A stretch of 64,000 nt of DNA. Source: Erythroxylum novogranatense. Taxonomy: Eukaryota; Streptophyta; Magnoliopsida; Malpighiales; Erythroxylaceae. The notes beneath the pieces are model-generated. The model was not told the origin of the DNA and did no database searches. It saw nothing but the letters and a program-made list of their open reading frames with translations. The position numbers and the translations under genes are program-made. The DNA lies in contig CM057226.1 in assembly GCA_029891385.1 (NCBI GenBank), positions 93,256,977-93,320,976 on the forward strand, in the 5' to 3' direction. This document shows, in pieces, positions 25,200 to 35,336 of this stretch (the first letter of the stretch is position 1; each line of letters starts with the position of its first letter).

Positions 25200-26177
25200 G
25201 TGAACTTAAAGGATCTCCCTTTTCCAAATTCTTACTTGATGAGTAAGAAGGTCAATGAGCTCAAACATGAAAAAGAAATTATTGACCTGTTTGGAAAGGT
25301 GGAAGTGAATGTGCCCCTGCTGGACCTGGTGAAGAGGATTCTGGCCTACGCTAAATATTTGAAGGACTTGTGCACAAACAAGCGTAAGTTTAGGCCGAAT
25401 GAGAGAGTCCAGGTGAGCTCAAACGTGTCAGCTTTGTTTAAGCCCCAAATTCCGGTAAAGTGTCAAGACCCAGGATCGTTCACCATTCCTTGTGTTATAG
25501 GAAAGGTGACAATTGGAAGAGCGTTGCTAGATTTGGGAGCGGCAATCAATGTGATGCCAAAATCTGTTTATGAAGCCCTGGGAGTTAAGAGCGTAAAACC
25601 TACTTCGGTAGTGTTACAGTTGACTGACAGATCCTTTCGACATCCTGTGGGCATCATCGAGGACATTCTGGTCCAAGTGAAAGGATTAGTGTTCCCTGCC
25701 GATTTCTACGTGCTGGATATGTCTACTAAAGTGGTGCAAGACACTTCTCTAATCCTTGGACGACCCTTCCTTCGGACGGCAAGTACAATGATCAGTATGA
25801 AGGAAGGGAAGATCACCATGGAGGTTGGTGATCAACACGTTAGCTTCAACATGTATGAAGCTATGAAGCACCCTAACGAGGATTACTCCTTGCTTGGGAT
25901 GAATATGCTTGATGTTGTGATTGATGATGCTTGTTCTGAATTTGCAGAAACTCTAACCCCGACCACTAATGATCTCTTTGGAGGCAGTTTCTATTTTGAT
26001 GATAGTGTAGGTGCTTATTCGGATACGGGAATGGACATGGAGTTGCCCAGGACCCAAGCTGTTGACATGGAGCTTGGATATCAACCGCACGTCCATCCGA
26101 GCTACAAGATCCACCGTGAGCACCAGGTGTTTCTTTTCCTGCATTTTCAATATATTTGTGCACATTATTTGATTTGA
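25200..26177 (+). CDS. Aspartic protease region of element F (gag-pro C-terminus)
   Basis: A 325-codon open frame. Residues 1-85 are the gag-protease linker (VNVPLLDLVKRI, CTNKRKF). The retropepsin fold follows, with the catalytic motif LLDLGAAINVMP near residues 108-120; the position usually DTGA or DSGA is DLGA, as in Athila proteins. LILGRPFLRTA (residues 185-195) supplies the second conserved block. Homologous elements continue into reverse transcriptase; here the sequence changes after IDDACSEFAE and ends in an unrelated tail. The frame is intact, but its start codon would be internal to a polyprotein, so I call it a surviving domain rather than a stand-alone gene. Confidence 0.8.
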   Translation: MNLKDLPFPNSYLMSKKVNELKHEKEIIDLFGKVEVNVPLLDLVKRILAYAKYLKDLCTNKRKFRPNERVQVSSNVSALFKPQIPVKCQDPGSFTIPCVIGKVTIGRALLDLGAAINVMPKSVYEALGVKSVKPTSVVLQLTDRSFRHPVGIIEDILVQVKGLVFPADFYVLDMSTKVVQDTSLILGRPFLRTASTMISMKEGKITMEVGDQHVSFNMYEAMKHPNEDYSLLGMNMLDVVIDDACSEFAETLTPTTNDLFGGSFYFDDSVGAYSDTGMDMELPRTQAVDMELGYQPHVHPSYKIHREHQVFLFLHFQYICAHYLI

Positions 26178-26428
26178 CTTGAAATGTTGTGTTGCATGAA
26201 TGTGTTGATTAAGTGTGGGGGGAGCAACCCATCCAGTAGGAATAGCTTTAGTTAAGTAGGATTTTTATTTCTGTTTCAATAAATTGATTCCCTCTTGTTA
26301 GCTCCGCATGTTCCTTATTCGATGAAGCATGAAATAGATTAATGAGATTGAGTGATATGTGGATTGATAAATTGAATGTTTGTGCAATTTGTGTAGGATC
26401 CTTAGAAATTTTGTTCTGTTTTGGGTGG

Positions 26429-26519
26429 TTCGCCACAACGAACATCGTTGTTCGTCGCGACGTATCTAGGGTTTTTCTGTTTTGTTCGCTGCGGCTAACG
26501 ATTGCCTCGTCGCAACGAA
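26429..26519 (+). repeat. Second palindrome cluster of element F
   Basis: TTCGCCACAACGAA (26429-26442), TTCGTCGCGACGTA (26451-26464) and CTCGTCGCAACGAA (26506-26519) repeat the palindrome type of the leader cluster about 3.2 kb away. Confidence 0.8.
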
Positions 26520-26759
26520 TAAGCCCAGTTTTGCCCCTCTTGACCGTTGAACTTCTCTGTTGTCCGGAGCACTTTTCAGTCTTTTCCCCTTCGCGTCTTT
26601 TCGTCTGCCTCCCACCTTATTTCTTCTTCTCCTTCTCTTTTCTCTCCTTCTTCCTCGCTTCTTCCTTCGTCGCAGCCTTCGTCGTCGCTCCCAGCTGTGC
26701 CCCCTTGCGTTTGAAGCTCCCAACTTTCTCAAATCTTCTCCCATCTTCGTTTTCGACCT

Positions 26760-26848
26760 TAGGTAAGTGTTCTTATTCTTTCATTTTGTCCATTCTCATT
26801 GTTATTTTTTAGATTTAGGTAAGTGTTCTTATTCTTTCATTTTGTCCA
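26760..26848 (+). repeat. Short direct duplication (about 33 bp, 58-bp period)
   Basis: TAGGTAAGTGTTCTTATTCT and the 12 bases after it occur at about 26760 and again at about 26817, just before a GC-rich coding remnant. AGGTAAGT in each copy resembles a 5' splice site. Confidence 0.75.
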
Positions 26849-26849
26849 C

Positions 26850-27029
26850 CGGCTTGAAGCGTAACTCACCGCTACTCAGGCTCAGGCCGCCACCACTCAT
26901 TCGCTGCTCACTTTGATTGCGGCCCACCTCGGCTTGCCTCTCCCGCCACCGGCCCCGGCTGTGTCTCCTTCTCCTAGCTTTTCTGCCGCTGCCCCTCCGG
27001 ATCCGCCATTCGACGACCCTCCTGCTTAG
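26850..27029 (+). pseudogene. C-terminal remnant of the Athila extra (env-like) ORF
   Basis: This short GC-rich segment differs from its AT-rich surroundings. In one frame it reads ...TATQAQAATTHSLL, then GLPLPPPAPAVSP, and stops at 27027-27029. An Ala/Gln-rich stretch followed by Pro-rich sequence is how the env-like or unknown ORF downstream of pol ends in many Athila-type elements. The rest of the ORF is missing. The assignment is from family memory. Confidence 0.45.
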
Positions 27030-28453
27030 TCGGTTGTCCCTGCTTTCGTTTGTATTTTGTGTTTGCTGAATTTCTCTTTTCTTTTCCTTGCTGTAATTTT
27101 AGCTAGTTCTTGGATCCTTCCTTTTTCCACTTACGCTTTGAGCTTAATGATATATCCCATTTCTCTTTGTCAATTCTTGTTTCATGCTTTTTGTGTGCCT
27201 CGCTACTTCTGCCATTGTGGACAATGCCATGTTTAAGTGTGGGGGAGCTAGTTCCCTTCTTATATTTTGCATTGCATGCCTATTAGAATTTGTGCATAAT
27301 TTTGTGGGCCCGCTGCTTTTATCGATAAATTTGGAACTCAACTAAACATTTTCTGCACTTATTCCTTTTTTTTTTCAAAGCATTTATGAGTTTCAAAACT
27401 GATACTTGAGTTTTTTTTTTTTTAGAAAATACTTTCCATTCTTTGAATGATAATTGGTTTTGGCAAAAATTTTACTTTTGAAGTTTTCAAAACAAAGTGA
27501 GTGGGAGCATGCTAACAAGGTAACATTTTTAGTTTTTAAGACTTGAGATTGATCATTGGGACAAAACCCTTGTTGGAAAGATATTCGAGCCAAAATTTTT
27601 CTTATATATCTTTGTGTGTGCATCTGCTTAGTTCATACTTCTCTAGAACTTGTGTCAATTTTTACTCAAAGCTTGATGGACTAGAATTTTGTTGATATGA
27701 TAGAGGCGTTCCTTCTTTCAGCCCTTTCCCCAAACACCAACCCTTAAACACTTTTCCCTTTGCTAGCCCCTTGAGCCTTTATTCTATGAGCATTTGCATA
27801 CATATTAAGATGATGTCGGTAGTCTGTGTTTTGTTATTAATGTGAAAAAAAAAAGTTGGAAAAATGGAAAAGTGTTAGTCTTGTGTATCCCAAAAAGGGA
27901 TAATAATGTGTTGTGTCCCAAAAAGGGATTAGCATCTCAAAATGAGATAGCCAAAATTTGAAAAAAAAAAGTGTGTATTCAATTTATTTTAGTGTTTAGT
28001 TTTAGTTTGGCTGTTGACATCAATTCCTCATTTAGTGCGCATGCTCATATTTTTCTTCTTTCACTTCATCCATTCATCTAGCCCTCCGCTCATTACAACC
28101 TTGAAAGACCTCTTGATCTTCAAAATGATAGTCCTTGTAGTGGAGAAATAGAATTGATACAAGCCTATGGTAGGAGATGCATTAAGCAGATTGAGAGCAA
28201 ATATCCTTAAACACAAGTGAGTTGAGCGTAAACACCATATCCCGAGTGATTCTCTGTTGTTCAATCTCATGTGCTTAAATCCTTTCAGTGTTTTTTTTAT
28301 TAGCACTCTTTCAATTTGCTGCGTTTAAATTTTGATGAAGTGGATTTCGTCAATTACATTATTATTTGAGCATGGGCGAATTTTCTTTTACTCTTGTTCC
28401 TTTTGACTCTTGTAAGCTTTGTCCAGAGTACAAAGGTTTAAGTGTGGGGAATT
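27030..28453 (+). other. 3' untranslated internal region of element F
   Basis: No coding region is visible. It contains an AAGTGTGGGG purine tract (27235-27244) and two CCCAAAAAGGGAT strings about 30 bp apart (27889 and 27918), which are short inverted repeats. The terminal purine tract AAGTGTGGGG (28440-28449) lies four bases before the right LTR and is the likely functional polypurine tract. A third copy of the motif is at 26211-26220. Confidence 0.7.
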
Positions 28454-29826
28454 TGATTGAGCCAAATTTATACTATAAATTGGCCCTAATTTCTTAAGTG
28501 ATTATGCACTTGTTGACTCTAATTCATGATTTTGTGCTTAAATTGGTTCCTCATATCGAGCTTTTATAATTTGCACATTGTCGTATTTTGTTGTCATTTG
28601 ATATTAATTTCTGCATAACTTTTATTGGGACAATTGATACTGCAAATGTGTTGTATTTTGTAGGAACAATGGAGTCAACAAGAGAAAGTCAATATCTTGA
28701 GAAGCTATCCATTCGTCGGAGCGAACTAATCGCAGCCATTCGTCATGCATTTAATTTATTAGTGTAAATTAATTGTCATGACGAGTGACCATTCTTCATT
28801 CGCCATGCAAATAATTGCCGCCATTAGTCATGATTTAATGTCGAATACCCGACCTAAAATAGCAAAATTATCCTTTCGTTCGGACCCGCCCGCCACAAAA
28901 CTCCCTATAAAACCTTCTATTTTAGGTTAAATGAGGGACGGCCGCAATCCCAGGGAACACTTCTCCTTCTTCTTTTTTCTATTTCTCTAATAGGTTTAGT
29001 TTTCTTATTTTGCAGGTGGCGACCACCAACATTTAACATCCGCGATAGCAACACTTCCATTCTCATCTTCAAGCACCATTCCTATTACATCACTTTCGCG
29101 ATCGTCGTTGGAGCCATAGGTAGCTTTGGAGTTCCAGCGATGATGGCTTCTTCCACGATTATGCAAGGCTAAGGTTTCGCCTCCGAAAATGTAGCGAAGG
29201 TCAAGTTCCATGAGCTTCAAGGGTAATCAACTATTTTTAGATTTACATCATGTTTTGTAAAACCTCCGAGTTGGAGATTGCGATATATGATGGATTGAAT
29301 CCGGTTATAGTTTAATCGAATGTTAAACTTTGATTTATGGTGTGGATTAGTTTCATTGGATGTTGTTCGAAATACATGAAGTTAGTGTATGTTAAACAGA
29401 TTTGCATGGGTTAATTTAATCTACCTAGTTGTGTTTGATTGAATTGATTGTGTTTCATCTGGTTAACCTGTTGCATAAATTAGTCCATGTCATACACTAA
29501 GGGTTTTAACAAGATTTAATTAATCGAGTTGATTAATTAAATTCTTGGACTTAACGAGTTGTTAAGGTTGTGTTTTCGAAACTTAGCGGATTTCAAACCC
29601 CGACATTTATTTTGAACGATGATGACCCGAGCCACATTTTTAGGAGAGTTTTAGTTAATTGTTTTCAATCTCGATTATTTTCAATTTTCTGGTTTATTCT
29701 AAAATCCCAAAAAAAAAAATTGATTCAGCTTTGCTTTCTTTAGTTTAAAAGATCAAGCCAAAACCCCCTTTAATTGCTTTAATTGCATGCATCATTAGAC
29801 TAGGCTAGTCTTAAGATCAATCCTAT
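28454..29826 (+). repeat. 3' LTR of element F, right end lost
   Basis: It starts TGATTGAGCCAAATTTATAC and follows the left LTR to AAGATCAATCCTA, stopping about 115 bp short. Copia E sequence follows at once (TCTTCCACTTGTG, the end of its RNase H region). The loss removed the LTR end and one target copy. Confidence 0.85.
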
Positions 29827-31560
29827 CTTCCACTTGTGCTTATCAAATTCCTTTTATCTAAACGCCTTAGTGAAGGGATCTGCAACATTCTCCTTTCCTT
29901 CAACCTTTTGAATTTAAACGTCCTCATGCTCAACTATTTCTCTAATCAGGTGAAACCTCCGCAGAACATGTTTGAATCTTTGGTGTGACCTTGGTTCCTT
30001 AACTTATGCAATAGCATCGGTATTATCAGACAATAAAGGAACAACTTCCTTTAACGAAGGAACCACACCAAGTTCAGTTAAGAACTTTTTTATCCAAACA
30101 ACTTCCTTAGCTACATCACATGCAGCTATGTATTTTGCTTCAGTAACTGAATCAGCTACAGTAGCTTGCTTGGAACTTTTCCAACTCACTGCTCCTCTAT
30201 TCAAGGTGAAAATATAACCAGAGGTAGATTTGCTATCATCCTCATCTGATGCAAAGCCAGCATCAGTGTAGCCTATTAGTTTTAATTCATAATCTCCATA
30301 TATGAGGAATTGATCCTTTGTTCTTCTCAAGTACTTAAGGATGGTTTTAACCACTTCCAATGTTCCTCACCTAGGTTATCTTAATACCTGCTTGCTATTC
30401 CTAGCTCGTAAGCTACATCAAGTCTTGTACATGTCATGGTATATATGATAGCTCCCACTGCATTGGCATATGGGACCCTATTTATGTGTTCTATTTCTTC
30501 TAAGGTTTTAGGACAATCCTCCCTACTAAGACAAATTCCAATGCCTATTGGTAGATAACCTTTTTTGGAATTTTCCATATGATACCTTTTTAAGATAGTA
30601 TTAATGTACATGGAATGGGAAAGTCCTAGCAGCTTCCTTGTTCTATCTCTACAGATCTTGATTCCAATAATGTAAGCTGCTTCTCCCAAATCCTTCATGG
30701 AGAACTGTTCAAATAGCCACATCTTTGTCTTTTGTATAGCTGGTACGTCATTTTTTGTTAGCAATATGTCATCTACATACAACACTATGAAAATAACTAT
30801 GCTCCCACTAACCTTCTTGTACACACATAGCTCTTCTTTGCATCTAACAAAATCGAACTTTGTAATTGTTATATTGAAGCGAATTTTCCAACTTCGTGAA
30901 GCTTGCTTCAATCTATAAATGGATTTTTGTAGCTCACATATTTGATTACGAGTAGATGACAATATGAAACCTTCAGGTTGAGTCATACAGACATCTTCCT
31001 TGAGCTCTCCGTTAAGAAATGATGTTTTCACATCCATTTTCCATATCTTATAATCATAATATGTAGCTATAGCAAATAGAATCCGAATAGATTTGAGCAT
31101 TGCCACAGGGGAAAAATTTTCATCATAATCAATACTTTCCTTTTGATTATATCCTTTGGCAATAAGATAGGCTTTATAGGTTTCAACCTTCCCATTCGCT
31201 CCAATTTTTTTTCTTAAATACCCATTTACATCTTATGAGTTTTATATCCTTTGAGGGATCAACCAAAGTCCATACTTTGTTCATTCTCATGGATTCTAAA
31301 TTGGATTCCACGACCTTAAACCAATTCTCACGATCTGGACTTGACCTAGCCTCTTCGTAAGTCTTAGCGTCATCGTCAATGTGATTTTCCTCGTCACCTT
31401 GCACTATTAAGTTTAATCTATCTAGTGCACAACGATCCCTATTAGATCTTCTAAAAGGCTCATGTTCAATAGATTCTTCCTCTACTTGATCTTGTTATTG
31501 CACTGGTTCTTGGACAGGTTTATTAACCGATCTATTCTCCTCAATTGTTGAGGCTAGTAT
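29827..31560 (-). pseudogene. pol: Copia element E: reverse transcriptase and RNase H
   Basis: The minus strand holds the C-terminal half of a copia polyprotein. Reverse transcriptase spans about 31404-30381, with FLNGEL, QPEGF, the catalytic LYVDDILLT box near 30780, and the late block AVGAIIYTMTCTRLDVAY. RNase H spans about 30360-29840, with YTDAGFASDEDDSKSTSGY, SWKSSKQ and later VADPFTKA. Breaks occur near 31180, 30370 and 30000. Domain order (integrase before reverse transcriptase) is that of Ty1/copia; residue patterns suggest the Angela/TAR group, with low certainty. Confidence 0.88.
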
Positions 31561-32036
31561 CCTATGTGTTAATTTCAAGACATCAAGTAAAGGCTGCTCA
31601 ACATGCATCTGATGCTCTTGTTGATTTGTCAAAATCTTGAATTTCATCAAGATCTATTTCTACACCATGACTTCCTCTATTAAGGAACTCCCTTTCTAAA
31701 AAGGTTGCATTTCTAGCCACAAACACTTTATGTTCAAAATGGTGGTAGAAATAGTATCCCATAGTTTCCTTGGGATAGCCAACAAATCTACACTTTTCAG
31801 ACCTCGCTTCAAGCTTATCTGATAGCAATCTCTTGACATAAGCTGGACAACCCCAAACTTTCAAATATTTTAGGTTAGGTTTACATCATTTCCACATCTC
31901 ATATGATGTTTTAGTGACTGCTTTAGTGGAAACTTTGTTTAATAAATAGGTAACGGCTTCTAAAGCATATCCCCATAGGAAGATAAGAAGATTAGTGAAC
32001 CCCATTATAGATCTCACTATATCCAATGAAGTTTGA
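31561..32036 (-). pseudogene. pol: Copia element E: integrase C-terminal part
   Basis: The minus strand reads LKVWGCPAYVKRL, then FVGYPKETMGYYFYHH, the usual copia integrase end (31598-31864), preceded by WGYALEAVTYLLNKVSTKAV (about 31960). It continues the integrase segment that lies beyond the solo LTR at 35337. Without the insert the two halves join within a conserved stretch, which supports the insertion boundaries. Confidence 0.85.
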
Positions 32037-35000
32037 TGTTAGACATGTTGCTCTTGAGATCCAAGAGCTTGATGTCCTAAGTGACATCTGGACATATGTC
32101 CCGTAAGGGAGGCGTGCCCCTACCAGGAATACTTACTTGTACTATTTCCAAATAGATGTTGACCTTAATCATTTTGCACAGCCTTGGGACAATTAGCATA
32201 ACTGTCATTAGGGTTATTGGGTTAAGATCCTCTTAGGATTATTTCAAAAAAGGCTTGGAGACCTACAACTTTGAGGAAGACCCTGAGGTCGGATTCTATC
32301 CTCTGTAGAGGGTCAGAAATGGAACAAAAGATAGGGGGAGGCGAAAGACAGAAGAAACAAAAGACAAAAGAAACAAAATACAGACAAAGCAAAACACAAA
32401 AGAAGATGATGTCATCACAAAAGAAACACAGAAGGAGATGACATCATCACAGAAGAAACAAAAAGGCAGAAGAAGAAAAACACAAAAGAAGCAAAAGACA
32501 GAAGAAGCGAAAAGGCAAAAGAAGCAAAACACAGAAGAAGCAAAAGACAGAAGAAGCAAATGACAAAAGAAGCAAAAAGACATAAGAAACAAAACACAAA
32601 AGATGCAAAAGACAGAAGAAGCAAAAGACAAAAGAAGCGAAAAGGCAGAAGAAGCAAAACACAGAAGAAACAAAACACAGAAGAAACAAAAGACAAAAGA
32701 AGAAAAAGAAAGAAGAAGCGAAAAGGCAGAAGAAGCGAAACACAGAAGATACAAAAGACAGAAGAAGCAAAAGACAAAAGAAGCGAAAAGGAAGAAGAAG
32801 CAAAACACAAAAGAAACAAATGACAGAAGAAACAAAAAACAAAAGAAGCGAAAATGAAGAAGAAGCAAAACATAGAAGAAATAAAAGACAAAAGAAGCGA
32901 AAAGGAAGAAGAAACAAAACACGGAAGATGCAAAAGATAGAAGAAGCAAAAGACAGAAAAAGTGAAAAGACAAAAGAAGCAAAACACATAAGAAACGAAA
33001 AGGCAAAAGAAGCAAAACACAGAAGAAGGAAAAGACAGAAGAAGCAAAAGATAGAAGAAGCGAAAAGGCAGAAGAAGCAAAAAATAGAAGAAGTAAAAGA
33101 CATAAGAAGTAAAAGACAGAAGAAGAGAAACGGAAGAAGAAGCAAAACATAAAAGATGCAAAAGACAAAAAAAGAGAAAAGGCAAAAAAAAGTAAAACAT
33201 AGAAGAAGCAAAAGACAGAAGAAGCAAAAGACAGAAGAAGTGAAAAGGCAGAAGAAATAAAACATAGAAGATGCAAAAGATAAAAGAAGTAAAAGATAGA
33301 AGAAGCGAAAAGGCAAAAGAAACAAAACAAAAAAGATGCAAAAGACAGAAGAATCGAAAAGGCAGAAGAAGCAAAAGACAAAAAAAAACAAAAGACAGAA
33401 AAAACAAAAGATAGAAGGAGCAAAAGACAAAAGAAGCAAAAAGATAGAAGAAGAGAAACGGTAGATGATACAGAACACAAAAGAAGATGACATCATAACA
33501 AGGAAAATACAGAAGGAGATGGCGTCATCACAGAAGAAGCAAGAAAACAAAAGATACAACTCCTCTCTTGCATCGTTTCCCTTATAAGGACCTTGACTTT
33601 CAACTTAGACGTCCAAAATTTTCATGCTAACTATCGTTGGAAAGATGATAGAAACATTTACAACTTACTATAAGACACATTTGCCTAAATCAGCTTAGGT
33701 TAACCCATATTTTTCCTTAAAGTCAGAAAGCGAAGTTTCCTTTATGAAACTTGAAAATTTTCAACGTATAAACTTAAGAGAGTCATGAGTAAATATGTAA
33801 ACATATTCCATTTATATCTAAAGATAAAAATTTTTACAAAGCTTTAGTGGACATTTCAAGCCTCAAATACATTAATACATTGAAATCCCAAAATACAAAA
33901 GATACATGATTTGCTCAAAATGCAACTAAAGCCCTGTTTTACAATCTTGTTTTAAAATACAAAATAATCAAAATTAGGAGTGTTGCCTTGCCCTTTTGAC
34001 CTACTCGATATCCTGCTCATCACCTAAATGTGTGGGAGGAGATTGGGGATGAGCTTAAAGCCCGTGGGTAATAGTCTTATAATCGGTAACAAGCAAAAAT
34101 CATTGAAATAATCATCTTCATTGCAAAAACTCACATTAATGCATAACATGGATACATCACTACTACCAACATATCATGAACACATAGGACACATCAAATT
34201 GCTTTGGGTGGATCCAAAACAGAACGTGCTACACATTTTTATATAAAGGTCTTGCATAGCTGTTAACTTATGGGAGTCCATAAAGGAGCTCCATGACATT
34301 AGCGGGCAGGCGGGAGAAGCCTTTAGACAAGTGCACTTGACATACTTAGGGGATCACTACGAACCCACATAACATGTAATTAAATGACTTGTAAACTTGT
34401 TTCTTAGAAAGGGCACTAGATCATAAACTTGGTTGCTCACAACATGATATCTTTTCCAAATCATTTCATTTTTTATTTACAAAATTTATGCACAGAATAT
34501 GCAGCACTTTCTCAAAACATTTAAATAACATTTAAATGCACATTTGGAAGTAGTTGAAAACATTTATTTCAGTTTTCTTGAAAGAAGACATTTATGGCTT
34601 ATTATTCAATTATAAAAATGTAACCCACCTTGAATTTCTTGTTGGTAATTTGCTCAAGTATGCCTCTCCTCTTGCTCCTCTTGTCCTTCTTGATTCCCTT
34701 TTTAACATAAATAAAATCCCCAAATCAATAGAGATTTTTATATGAGAAGCCAAAGAAACTAATGTATAAATTGATCCTAGAACTCTTAAACCCATGCATT
34801 TTCTAAACTTTTGAAACCAAAAACCCTTCCAAAAATCCGAAGCCTTAAAATGTTCTTACCTCATATCTTCTCCAAATGAAGAAATGTTTAGTTCAAAAGA
34901 AGGCTCTTATCTTCTTCTATATTTTTTCCTTCTCGATCACTCTCAAAATTCTCTTTGAAGGTTGAGAAAAATCAAAACCTAGCTCAAAACTCTTTTCTCT

Positions 35001-35336
35001 CTCTAAACCCACGACACTCTCTCTACCTTCTTTCTTATTTTTGTGCTTTCTCTATTCTATTTTTCCTCACCATGTTTTTGGCTTCTAAAATGCAAGCCAA
35101 TAAATTCCTCTTCCCATTTTGCCCCTCCTTTAAAGCCATAAAGCCTTCCCACTTAAGTGGTCTCCCCAAAATACCCCCTTATGCAACTTATCACATTAAC
35201 TTTAATCCAATTCACCTATGTAACATAATCTCATTAACATTAGCATGCTACTTAAATCCAACGTACACTAATCTAGCAAGATCCCAAAATTAATCTAATC
35301 ATGCTCATTTATCAAAAAAAAAATTGAGGGCCAACA
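32037..35336 (-). mobile_element. Tekay-type solo LTR inserted in copia E integrase
   Basis: The plus strand starts TGTTAG (a one-base change from TGTTGG) and ends GGCCAACA. Flanks are TTTGA (32032-32036) and TTCGA (35337-35341), a 5-bp target duplication with one C-to-T change. On the minus strand it has the GC-rich block shared with other LTRs here (34300-34319) and a GGGCTTTAAGCTCATCCCC segment (about 34040-34062). No internal coding region is present. Of its 3300 bp, about 1.2 kb is a purine-rich array. Confidence 0.85.
32330..33560 (+). repeat. Purine-rich tandem array, about 16-bp unit
   Basis: Roughly 75 degenerate copies of GCAAAAGACAGAAGAA and variants such as GCGAAAAGGCAGAAGAA, almost free of T on this strand. 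Copies of GATGACATCATC or GATGATGTCATC lie at both edges (about 32405, 32438, 33487, 33517). The lack of T removes stop codons from all minus-strand frames, creating long hydrophobic pseudo-ORFs that I do not regard as genes. Confidence 0.92.

Larger units (their letters stand above)
21459..29826 (+). mobile_element. Athila-like non-autonomous LTR element (F), nested in copia E
   Basis: Two LTRs in direct orientation (21459-22955 and 28454-29826) enclose a tRNA-Asp-type primer site, gag and protease, but no reverse transcriptase, RNase H or integrase. It sits between the RNase H end and the polypurine tract of copia E. The right LTR lacks about 115 bp of its end, and that loss also removed the second target copy; the left flank is CTCCC. 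An element of this type would need enzymes from an autonomous Athila relative. About 5.5 kb is internal. Confidence 0.85.

Noticed and set aside
26466..26812. Arg-rich minus-strand and Leu/Phe-rich plus-strand frames after the protease of element F
   Set aside because: They read a pyrimidine-rich untranslated stretch in two directions, with no family match and no codon bias.
30697..30918. Plus-strand frame antisense to the copia E reverse transcriptase
   Set aside because: It is a shadow of the minus-strand RT, whose catalytic motif is intact in the opposite frame.
32296..33559. Three overlapping minus-strand frames of 330-394 codons rich in Phe, Leu and Ser, plus Lys/Glu-rich plus-strand frames (32560-33152)
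   Set aside because: They are translations of the purine-rich tandem array. All frames stay open together because one strand almost lacks T, and no domain or start context is present.
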